NCBI RefSeq assembly: GCF_026914265.1
Contig: NC_069125.1
Span: 66,453,479-66,517,478, forward strand
Direction of reading: 5' to 3'
DNA: 64,000 nucleotides
DNA from: Mya arenaria
Taxonomy: Eukaryota > Mollusca > Bivalvia > Myida > Myidae
The notes below the pieces were generated by a model, which made no database searches, had not been told where the DNA came from, and worked only from the letters and a program-made list of their open reading frames with translations. How positions within the stretch are numbered: the stretch's first letter is position 1; each line of letters starts with the position of its first letter. The translations under genes and the position numbers were made by a program. Positions 1 through 10,976 of this stretch are shown here, piece after piece.

Positions 1-45
1 GGAATGGTGTGAACACTTTATTGGTGTTTTCTTTCTAATTCACAA

Positions 46-804
46 TCAGCTAATTGAACTTATATCAGACTTTAAAATACCTACTCTGATTATCAGCTAA
101 TTGAACCTATATCAGACTTTAAAATACATCCTCTGATTATCAGCTACTTGAACTTACATCAGACTTTAAAATACATCCTCTGATTATCAGCTACTTGAAC
201 TTATATCAGACTTTAAAATACATCCTCTGATTATCAGCTAATTGAACTTATATCACTTTAAAATACATCCTCTGATTATCAGCTAATTGAACTTATATCA
301 GACTTTAAAATACATCCTCTGATTATCAGCTACTTGAACTTATATCAGACTTTAAAATACATCCTCTGATTATCAGCTTATTGAACTTATATCAGACTTT
401 AAAATACATCCTCTGATTTTCAGCTACTTAACTTTAAAATACATCCTCTGATTATCAGCTACTTGAACTTATATCAGACTTTAAAATACATCCTCTGATT
501 ATCAGCTACTTGAACTTATATCACTTTAAAATACATCCTCTGATTATCAGCTAATTGAACTTATATCAGACTTTAAAATACATCCTCTGATTATCAGCTA
601 ATTGAACTTATATCACTTTAAAATGCATCCTCTGATTATCAGCTAATTGAACTTATATCAGACTTTAAAACACATCCTCTGATTATCAGCTTATTGAACC
701 TATATCAGACTTTAAAATACATCCTCTGATTATCAGCTTATTGAACCTATATCAGACTTTAAAATACATCCTCTGATTATCAGCTACTTGAACTTATATC
801 AGAC
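46..804. repeat. 47-bp minisatellite, about 17 copies
   Basis: Head-to-tail units of 47 bp, with several 43-bp units that lack GACT after TATATCA. Each unit holds a small perfect hairpin, CTGATTATCAG, and the stretch ACTTTAAAATACATCC. Copies differ by a few substitutions (ctaattg, ctacttg, cttattg), and the 43-bp form recurs, so blocks of units were probably copied together. No reading frame runs through it. Confidence 0.95.
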
Positions 805-1513
805 CAGTTATCTGTCGTTGTTTGTCGTTTAAACTGCTTTTTTAATCACGGGAATTACTCTTTCCACGATTTTTATTAATCGGAAACGGAAATAAACTGC
901 TCTTGTCATTAACCATTGGCACTACTTTGAAATAGTTTTGCAGAATAAGTTCTTGGGAGAACATCTCCCAAAGTTGCCATAACCGTTGGGATTCGTCAAA
1001 AACGGGACAGTCTTTTTGTTAAAGAAAATGTTGACCAAAATATAGAAATAATTTCACAGAGAATTGTTCCTTAGTTGACCACATGGTAATTCATGTACCA
1101 AAACAGTGTTGCAAGTGGTGTCGTTTTCACTAATACTTGCAGTGAACCTCAGCTTTTATATATTTTTTTCGTTCATTCTCCGCTGTGGATTGGTTCCATC
1201 CCGGGGCTCATTAGTTCTACATAGACTTAAATAAATGATAAGTGAATGTAAATACTATCATCACATTGTACCACTTTTTACCGGCTAACTATAATAAGTA
1301 CGAATATTTAATACGAAACTTGTGTATTTTAACTTCGCTTAATTTTGACTTGGCCGAAAATAAATAATTTTGAATATTTTTAAACCATTTCATTTGAAAA
1401 CATAATTGCTTAATTGGTAACCATCCAGTTATGTATATATTTAGTTCTCATCTTATGTTTTACGAAAAAGGTTTAATCAAATTAAGTATACCCATCTAAA
1501 TCATACGAAGAAA
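805..1513. other. AT-rich intergenic DNA, nothing recognised
   Basis: No reading frame of note, no tandem repeat and no inverted repeat that I could see. Confidence 0.5.
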
Positions 1514-2396
1514 TAGAGGATATTTGTTGATTTTAGTGTAAGATCGTATTTAATTCGCCACTCGTGAAAATATTAGTTTCTATGATCGCAAATGAATGAA
1601 ATTCTTACACTGAAATCAACATCTTTCGTTTCTTTTTTTTACTTTTTTTGAGTTTCATTGATATTTTAATTTATTTTTTAGAAACAACCCCGTTTTTGAA
1701 AACACATTCGTTACGCTGCAACCCGTGTGGCGCCCCTCACGCCCTCAAGTTTTTTATCGCTGATGACGTAGCTGTCATTTTAACGCCGGCTAGTGGAGAA
1801 ATAGTAATCCAAGATTTATTTTTATATTTGTATTATTATAACAACAATGAAATTGATATCCCACTGCAATCTTTTAAAATCAAATGAAGTTGCTTCCCCT
1901 TTCTCAAAACTTAACACATCACTTATGAACCAGTAGATGTTGCCAAAAGTTCCAACTTCATTCAGTAAATTGAGACCAGTGTAATTTGGTGATGTAAAAA
2001 AATACTTTCGTGCATTAACTGTGTTCATTTGCATTAAGAAAAGTTCATTGATGAATGTTCATTAAATGATTGCAGAAAAAAACATGAGTTAAGCTTAGCT
2101 ATAAAAAAATCTTGGAGAACTTTTTCTTCAGGAACTGGTGTAGAAATGAGGACCAACCCATAGGCGATCACAATTTTGCGTGGGAGACGTCCCATGGGAA
2201 GCGGCGTAGCAAACACTCTTCTCGAAAAGGGTGTATTTAGAAAAATAAATTACAATACCAAATCTGACAACAAGCATATAAGAAACAGAAAAATTATTGA
2301 TTTCAGTGTAAGATCGTATTTTATTTCACGGTTTTAATCGGAAAACATATTTTTTTACGAGAGGCGAACCACTGAAATCAACAAATATTCTCTCTA
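1514..2396. mobile_element. 883-bp non-autonomous DNA element with palindromic ends
   Basis: The left end reads TAGAGGATATTTGTTGATTT. The right end is its near-perfect reverse complement (AATCAACAAATATTC then TCTCTA). Next to both ends lies a second, inverted motif, AGTGTAAGATCG. Near 1527-1620 and 2297-2385 it is paired or half-paired with its complement, so each end can fold on itself. The outermost TA on both sides could be a TA target duplication as in Tc1/mariner relatives; this is inference. Short frames inside (1648-1887 plus, 1822-2216 minus) match no protein I know. The sequence from about 2165 to the right end recurs at 13690-13966. Confidence 0.65.
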
Positions 2397-2449
2397 CTGT
2401 ATATTATAACCTGATTTCTTAAGATTTCTTTAAAAACACGTTCACTACT

Positions 2450-2574
2450 GTATGTATGTATGTATGTATGTATGTATGTATGCATGCATGCATGCATGCA
2501 TGCATGTATGTATGTATGTATGTATGTATGTATGTATGTATGTATGTATGTATGTATGTATGTATGTATGTATT
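2450..2574. repeat. (TATG)n / (CATG)n microsatellite
   Basis: An uninterrupted tetranucleotide tract: TATG units, a central block of CATG units (about 2481-2505), then TATG again. The open frames on both strands are artefacts of the repeat. Confidence 0.98.
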
Positions 2575-4891
2575 TCAGCAAAATTGTCTTGATTTTTTTA
2601 TTTTTTTATTTTACCACATGATCGCATATGTTTCATAATATGTTAGGTTTTCCGTTTTTTATAAACGTATTTTGTAGTAAAATATGTTGCTAAAAACCTT
2701 TTTCAATGTTTGAAAGAAAACTAAAGCTAAAGAAAAAGATATACTTGAATAATTCAAAAAACATCAACAATGAGTTGTACTCAGTAATATTTTTGCTGCA
2801 GATTAGTTTTTCTTTGGAATCTTCACCAAAGTTGTTTAATCAACAAATTCTATGCGAGAATGCGATTTTACGTTATTTGGGGGGCCTGACTATCATATTT
2901 CACTTTTAAACGGAATTAAAACTTGTTTCAAGTTCTTCCGCATAATACATGTCTGGAATGCATGTAGCGCGGGAATAGTCACTGTGATGGTCGGTTAATC
3001 AGCGTCGCAGCTGAAACAGGTTTACAGGTCGTTTTTTGTTATAATGACCGGAGAAGGCATGAGATAAAAAGTATCACTTACTAACAAGTTAATTCCAAAA
3101 GTGTTTTATATGATGACTCGTGCCAGATCTTCTTTCAATGTCTTGTCTAATAGCAAAAGACATGGAGTATGTGTAAAACTATAAAATAAGAAATACCATT
3201 TTCGGGAAATAGTTCACTTGGTATATAACATGGATAAACTTAATTCGCATAACAAACTAAGCACGCAATTTTTGACTAATCTTTTAATTGGGCAGTTATT
3301 CTTGGAACTTGGATTTTCAGTAACACTGATTCCGTTTACCACTAAGTTCCTTAAATTATTTCCCTAGGTTTCAACATACTTTCATTTCATTGGGAGTGCG
3401 TTTCTTTCTTGTTAAATGTCTCTGATAGCATGATCAACATTTAATAAAAAAACACGGGGAAATAAGAAAGGAAATGCCGCAGTGAGAAGTGGATTACTCG
3501 ACATATCCGGAGAGAATAAAACTCATTCCCCCCGGAAACGGTATTTTAATTACTGCTACATCAACGATGGGGATTTGGTTTGGACAGGCTGTTCCCTAAA
3601 TACCGCTATCAAAGAATTTAAATACGCTGAAATGAGTGCCTAATTGCGTCTTGCAAAATGAATAGCATTGCTGTTAGGTATAAATATTAGAAATTTGTCT
3701 TTTCCAGTGAGAAAAGTGTCACATGGATTCGACTATATTGCCTGAATTAACGACGAAATTTAATAACAAGCGTATTAAGATTGAGAACGTCTCTTATATT
3801 TTCTGAGAAATGATTTAAAGGGAACTTAATCAGGATATTTATTTACCATTATACGGCAATCAATTGCGGGTAATATTTTAGAGCAATCCAAGCGCATTAA
3901 TTCAAAGCTTGAATTTTCCATCTACAGCAGTTCCTTGATAGAATAAATCAAGTTACGGTTTATATTAAAAATATGGAAATAAAACCTGTATTTATGTTAA
4001 CCAACAACAACCCAAGAAAACTATAAATTGTTTGTGTTTCAATGCATAATGTTCTTTAGCAGCTAAAACACAAAACTCACGAAAAAGTGTATTCATTTAA
4101 AGACCAAAAGCTCCAACATTTTAACGACCAGACTGGATAGTGGGTACATGGCGTGAGTGGTCTCAAGTAGGATAGAGGTGTCAAGATATGGGGCCAATTG
4201 TGAAAACCGTTGGAGCCATTGTGAGCATGGTTTCCATTCCGAACGTGGGCGTGTCCGGCCATTTACAATCGGCCTTGCTCCCGCTGGACCTTCAAGGGCC
4301 ATTGTTGGTATTCCCAGGTGGCCCGTGCCGTGTAAAGCAATAGCGGGGGCGGGGCCCAATCCTACAGATCCCAAGTTTTACATCAATTTACGTCCGACGT
4401 GACAATCTGTCCATAAACAAGGTATTGTTTCTCAATGACTTTAGATAATTAGCTTTGGACGTAAGAAATGGGAATGTTAATTTGTGCTTGACGGTTATTA
4501 TAAAGGCAAAGACATTGTTTAGTCCGCTTCTGAATACATTGTTGCAATTTATGACCACATTTTGTTGACTGACCGATAATTAAATGAAGCTTGAGCGTCA
4601 GATATGCAAATACTAAATATCATCATTTGGTTCAATGAAACACCCAAAGAAAGATCATGTAAACAGTAATCGCAAATATTGGCTATAGTGACTGAAAGCG
4701 TTTAATTTTATAAAAAAAAACTCACTAAGCCAATGCAATGTAGGGAATACAAAGTAACTGTAAAGTGAAGGTAAATAGATTTCGTCGTTTGTGCATTTGC
4801 GTTGTTTTCGAAGTCATGCACACGTTTTGATCTTATCTATCTCAGAACTGAATATCATGTCTTTCATACTGCGTATATTTATGATGAAACT
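2575..4891. other. Intergenic DNA; a GC-rich patch at about 4190-4380
   Basis: No gene is supported. At about 4190-4380 the sequence turns GC-rich against an AT-rich background and is open in several frames on both strands (4093-4374 minus, 4157-4402 plus). The translations are low in complexity and rich in Gly, Pro and Ala, and resemble no family I know. It may be a fragment of a GC-rich dispersed repeat. Confidence 0.4.
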
Positions 4892-5298
4892 GTACACCCC
4901 AAAACAGCTGCATTCTGACAGTTGGACCAGTTTGAAGTACACCCCAAAACAGCTGAATTCTGACAGTTGGACAAGTTTGAAGTACACCCCAAAACAGCTG
5001 GATTCTGACAGTTGGACCAGTTCGAAGTACACCCCAAAACAGCTGAATTCTGACAGTTGGACCAGTTTGAAGTACACCCCAAAACAGCTGAATTTTCTGA
5101 CAGTTGGACCAGTTTGAAGTACACCCCAAAACAGCTGCATTCTGACAGTTGGACCAGTTTGAAGTACACCCAAAAACAGCTGGATTCTGACAGTTAGACC
5201 AGTTTGAAGTACACCCCAAAACAGCTGGATTCTGACAGTTGGACCAGTTTGAAGTACACCCCAAAACAGCTGAATTCTGACAGTTGGACCAGTTTGAA
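4892..5298. repeat. 45-bp minisatellite, 9 copies
   Basis: Nine head-to-tail units of 45 bp, each with TACACCCCAAAACAGCTG followed by TTCTGACAGTTGGACCAG. Because 45 is a multiple of three and the unit has few stops, four long overlapping frames appear across it on both strands. One unit carries a 2-base insertion near 5095. I read it as a satellite and not as a protein. Confidence 0.95.
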
Positions 5299-8200
5299 AA
5301 TAAGATTGGAAACCAACTTTATTGTTAAATGTTCATGAGAATTTTATTGCATCTCGTTACTATACAAACCAGGTTATTTTATGGCACTCGTGTTTAAAAC
5401 ATTTCTTTAAGTGGCGTTAATGTCGTTTTAAATGTAAAACATAAAAGGAACTTATTTTTTGTCACTTGGGTCGGATGCCTATCAGGACAAGAAACATTAA
5501 ACAGATTTGTAATCAAACATTTACTCATTTAGATCATATTATGTCCAAACAAAGCCAAACAATACCCCGAAAGGATACAACTTTGTTTTATTTTTACCCT
5601 TTCAGTTTAAAATGAACCTTTGTTTTGAAGATGGACACGACGAATTCCTAAACAATTTTCTTTTTCTGTGGCTTTTGTATGAAATGCTTGTTTTCTGACA
5701 ATTGTAAGAGTTACAGCATGACACTGATTCTCCTCTTGCAGTGCTACTGAACCGTTATGTTCCCTTGTCCTGTTGAAGTGGCCAGTGGTCAATCCCCTCT
5801 TGAAACTACAAATATGTAAATTGTTAAGTGAAGGGCATTCAAGAGTATTGTAAAGATTGACACATTACCACTCATTTATTTATACACATCCAAGAATAAT
5901 GACATAAACAATAATTTATAACTGACTTTGTGTTGGTAAAAGAACGTAATTAAATGCAATTAATTGTTGCAAAAGTTAATATTGTTCGCTCTTACGGTGC
6001 ACAGAACATTGTAGTGATCACGAACCTAATAGGAAAAAAACACCACTTTACATTACATGCACGTGTTAAGATGAATTCGGCACTAATTATGCCCTCAGAC
6101 AAATCACTATGTCACGTGCAGGGATCGATCAGTGTTTGTAGGCGTTGTTAACTTCCTGCAGAGTGATATATTGTACGGAACATTTGCATAAATTGCAGAT
6201 TTTGTAAGTCGGCATAAACATAAAGTCAAGAAAATGGTTGGCACCATTGAAAGTCTGCTTCACTTGTAATCATGTTGTTGTTGTTTTTGTCGGCCCTATG
6301 TACAGGTCCTAGCACTGACTTAGCGGTGTGCATTGCCCATACCCATAACATAAATATCAACATACAGAATATGAAACAAAAGTGTCAAGCTTAAAGGGGC
6401 CAGGTGAGCCAACCAGATAACCATTGTCAACACTCGTTGGAAAACTAAATCTTTTTTCTATTATGAGCAGTTGCAATAGTCTGTAATTTTACTTCTGAGT
6501 TGCACGAATGAGACAATCCTTAATGCTCATAAAACTTGCCTAACAGGTCGTAAATATCCTAGGTGCCAACCCTGTCATCATCCAATACATCCCATCTGAC
6601 CTCGACCGGGCGCAAATGACCACAGCTATTGTTGGGCATGTACCAGTGCTGACGCCCGTTCCCAAGATAAATGTGTTCCAAGTGACTCTATTTGTGGTCG
6701 TGATGTTACTTTGCAGTTATAATTGACCATACTGAACAATACTCTGGTTATCAAAACACAAAAGGGAAAACGGAGGTCTTGTTATTTATTCGCTATTATT
6801 GTTTTTTTTTAGTTGAGATCTACACATATTCGGAAAAGGTGATCACTCAGTTCCTAAAAAATAAGGGCAACCAAATTAATGCTATGGTTTGAAGATTCAT
6901 TTCAAACCTAAAAAATAGACACTATGACTAGAACTGTCTTTTACAACTCATTTTCGGAATTAAGTATTGATACACATAGTTTTAGAAGTATTAACGTAAA
7001 AGGGTGAACATATCTATATATGCGATTGCGAAAACTGTTTTAAGGTTCCTGAGAGGTAGCTCCAATTGACCAACATGATATTAAAACACGTATATACCCC
7101 AGGTTGTGAAAGAGTCCCGAATAACATCATATGCATGAAAAGGGGGAAGCAATTTAAAGGCGTATGTTAAAATCAATCGTGACAATTATGCAAATAACGG
7201 TCATGCAGTAATATGTTGCTCTAAGACCATAAGCATTGTCCTGGAGATAATTTCTTACCTGTCATTTGTAATGAACTATAAACAAAAACCTTATTTCTAG
7301 TAAACTAACGATATGAGAAAATTAATCAATGAAAATGTACGTTTAATTTAAACAATATTTTATTACAAAATTGTACAGACAGTAGGTACAAAACATGAAC
7401 ATGATGATTAATGGATTGGAAAACAAGTTAAATAAATTAGATTAATTCCTTTCCATGAAAAAGAAATTTACAATATAATATAATTTACAGCAATTTTGCA
7501 TGTACACATACGTTTAAAAAAAGACATTGTCTACCAGTTCACATTGTTATCTTTTCCAAACAAAAATAGCACCAATAAAGTGTTTCAAAAACATAATAGA
7601 TATCAAGGGAGTTATTTTTTGTGGAATTTGGATCTCACAGTAATGGTTATACAAATGTGTACATATAAATGGTAACAACCAGAAGTCGCATGGGGCATAA
7701 TAGAATTTCAATAAAATACAACACCAATAAACACTTTGGCTGGTAATATCAGCTTCTTTTTCTTGGCTATAAATCCATGTCCAAAACATGGTACAAACCA
7801 AAGTTGGGCAACCCTTCAATCATATTACAAGTTTTGCAATTACTTTTAAGGAGTTAAAATTTTAGCTTATTGAAATATTTTAACATCTGAGTTTTTAACG
7901 AAATCGCGCATCAAGTATGGAATTGCACTAGGAAAGTCTTTAGCCCCTGAAAATGTAATCAAGTCACTCTAAGTATCTGACTTTACGAAGCTTGAACGTT
8001 ATGTTCGGCTTGAACGTTAGGTTCGTCTCGCGGATATGATGTGTAAAAACTTAATAAGTTAACACGGCGACAAGAACTGATGTGGCTCTGTTTGTTGGGA
8101 TGGCATTATAATGTTACGAGGGCTCATGTTTTCCCACAAACTATGTACTCAATGTGCACCACTACTTGTGAAAACGGTGATTATAGGTTACAGTTACTCT

Positions 8201-10024
8201 ATACTCTTATTCTATACTGGCAAAAACAGTTAATTTGGCTTTATCCCAGACATTTTTCAAAATCCAAGCATGTATGGCCCAGAACAGCACATACACGCTC
8301 ACAGGTGTACTGCGAAGCTCCCTACCAATATCCATCTTAATATGGTGAAGTGCGAAATCTCGAGAAGACATACGTCATCCGTTTCCTCACAAACACAAAT
8401 TGTCCCCAGGTCGGGCTATGTTTATATTGTCTTGCGTTTTCAGCTGAGGTCGACGTGCACCGAGGCTTTCCACCGAGACAAGTGGTAATGGACACACTCA
8501 GAATCCCATGCAATAGTGCAGAGTTCATTTACTATTGTACTGGCGCGATTTGTCATGAACTTTCTCCATCGAGCATAAAAGCACACCAATCCATGCAGTC
8601 TGTAGATTTTTCCATAATGCGTTGTGAAAATAGACCTAGGCTTACACTCACAAAGGACCTCATACTTTTTATTTTATTCGCATTTGAAATTATTATGATG
8701 TTTGTTTCTCCATGTTTCTTGCTTGTTCGAATTCGTACTATCTTTAATACTTGCATGACAGCTTTCAATCAAACGATGTCGGTGACGAATTTCATTATAT
8801 TTTTAAATGTACTCACTTTATTGATGCTATAACACAATTATGTATAAAAAATGATGAATGAAACAGATGAAAAGAAATTAATAAAATTTAGCGTAGTTTT
8901 TTTTTTAAAGTTTATACTGGATTATTTTATAAATACACCAGGCTAATTAGCACTTACCTCAATTTTACTATAAATTGTTACAAATTTGAATAAATATATT
9001 TATTATATTTGTCTTAGTTTACTCCAGAAGTCTTTTCTAAGTACTTACACAGCTTGACCGATTTAATTTTTGTATGTTTATTTGTTGTAAACCTCGTATC
9101 ACATGTATTATAAGTGCAGAGTGTACAATAAACTTTGAAACAGCTTTAATATAAACGACTCCAGTACATTGCACATAATTACTCGATAAAATTGGCGAAG
9201 AAACGTCAAACATTCAGTAGGTATGCTGTAGAAACTACATGCCATCTTCATTATGTTGTTCGGAGTTAATTTCTATTTACATCTTCAATTATAATGGAAT
9301 TTGAAGAGTGACCGATTAGAATATTTTTACTTGTCTACATATTGTTATTTAAATAAAACAAAGGCCTTAATGATTCCCTTAATATTTCTGTATTCATATA
9401 TACACGTGCACCATGTCGGTTTCGCCGTAAATGTATTTTAAATAAACAGAAATTTTAAAAGCAAGCTCAATAAGTCATTAAACACATTAGTCAAAACATA
9501 TGAGACACAACACATAGTGATTACACATATTTTAGGTCCTGTGTCATGTGTTTCTTGACTCTGAGAAGTGTTTCTGCTCGCAATATCACGTGAGCAATCC
9601 GAGGCATCATATGCAAAACCCAATCCTGAAACAGACAACATCATAAAATTACTCAACATTCAAATATAAAACAACCGTTACCATTAAGCATAACAAAAAT
9701 AAAATGCAAAAATAAATAAATAAATCTCGTACTTTTGAGGTTAATTTTGCAAGCGAACACATCTGAGTATCATATCCAAACAGTTTGCATGTTTAAGTAT
9801 ATTAGAAAATTGAAACATATTAATTAAACTAAACGGACATTTATCCAATTTTGCATATAAATATAGTGGAATTAATGAAGATCTCGATGATCGAAAACAA
9901 AACAAAACATTATTTATCTGTAAAAAGGTGTGACAGTGTTGGGTTGTGAATACGGCGACTTTTATCCTCACGGCTATTAGGAAAGGAATAATGGAGGCAA
10001 TAACAATATTCAGCGCAGATCTTC
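5299..10024. other. Intergenic DNA, no supported gene
   Basis: Scattered short frames only. The largest, 8350-8832 plus (160 aa), is opposed by a frame on the other strand at 8337-8528 and has no domain I recognise. An exon-like stretch at about 6545-6723 is listed separately. Confidence 0.5.
6545..6723 (+). other. Exon-like open stretch of unknown origin
   Basis: After an in-frame stop just upstream, about 60 codons stay open to a TGA near 6723. The composition is protein-like: the peptide includes NPVIIQYIPSDLDRAQMTTA and ends in a hydrophobic run, LFVVVMLL. The bases TATCCTAG before GTGCCAACCC could be a splice acceptor. It is GC-richer than its surroundings. I do not recognise the protein, and the opposite strand is partly open too, so a fragment of a dispersed repeat is equally possible. 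Confidence 0.2.
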
Positions 10025-10976
10025 AACAAGAGCTGTCACAGAGTCAGCGCGCTCGACTATTCCGCCGCTTTTCATTGTAAGGATTGAAAAGGTTTGGCGA
10101 AACATGCATGGATCACTGTTAGATTAGATTTCAATGCAATACATGATGTGCTTAGACATTACCATCAATGTATTACATGAAACATTTTAACCATATTTTT
10201 TAGTCTAATAATAAAGGGCCATTATTTGCAAAATACAGTTATCTAACTTGGTTATTCAATTACGTTAGGTGGTTGAATACCATTGTATAAAGTCTCAATG
10301 CAATACATCAAGTAATTGCTGAGATATTATCCTATGTGTTCTATTTAACATGCAAGACCTTAACCAGAATTTACTCGCATAATAAAGGGGCAAAAATTAT
10401 ATAATATGAAAGATAGAGTTATCTTACTTGATTAAAGAAGAAGGTTAAATGGTTGGGAGCATGTGTGTAAAGTTTCAATGCAATACATGATGTATTCGCT
10501 GAGGTATTGACTTAAAAGTGGTAACAAGCAAAACCTTAACCAGAATTTCTATGTCTAAAAAGGGGCCATTATTTGAATATAATACAAACTAGAGTTATCT
10601 AACTTGGGTAATTAAGTAGGTTGGATGGTTGAGTATCATTGTATAAAGTCTTAATTCAATACCCCAAGTAGTTGCTGAGATATTTACCTACGTGTGCTTA
10701 CATGCAAAACCTTAACCAGAATATCTAAGTTGAATAAAAAAGGGCAATTATTATCATTAAATGCAAACAAGGGTTATCTTACTTGGTTAATTAAGTAGGA
10801 TGGATGGTTGAGTACCATTATATCAAGTCTCAATGCAATACCTCAAGTAGTTGCTGAGATATTAACCTATGTGTTCTTGCATGTAAAACCTTAACCAAGG
10901 TGTGACGCCAACGCCGACGCCGATGCTTGGGTGAGTAGTATAGCTCTCCATATTCTTCGAATAGTCGAGCTAAAAA
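10025..10976 (+). mobile_element. ACAAGAG-type repeat, copy 1, with about 180-bp tandem core
   Basis: It begins AACAAGAGCTGTCACAGAG and ends GAATAGTCGAGCTAAAA. A perfect 12-bp inverted pair lies just inside the ends: GCTCGACTATTC at 10051-10062 and GAATAGTCGAGC at 10959-10970. Between them are about four diverged units of roughly 180 bp, each with CAATGCAATAC and ACCTTAACCAGAAT, then a short GACGCC-rich stretch. It has no coding capacity. Short subterminal inverted repeats around a satellite core fit the non-autonomous Helentron-associated (HINE, pearl-like) elements known from bivalves; that class is inference. Confidence 0.75.

Noticed and set aside
2378-2638. Cys/Met/Tyr/Val and His/Thr/Ile repeat frames
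   Set aside because: Translated (TATG)n microsatellite.
4791-5264. Overlapping frames of 96-140 aa on both strands resembling a repetitive protein
   Set aside because: All are produced by the 45-bp minisatellite, and openness is symmetric between strands.
8350-8832. 160-aa plus-strand frame with a hydrophobic stretch
   Set aside because: An opposing frame, no recognisable domain, no splice or regulatory context, and an AT-rich hydrophobic run expected by chance.
9438-9659. 73-aa minus-strand frame preceded by an acceptor-like TGTCTGTTTCAG
   Set aside because: Only one possible splice signal, no partner exon and no familiar motif.
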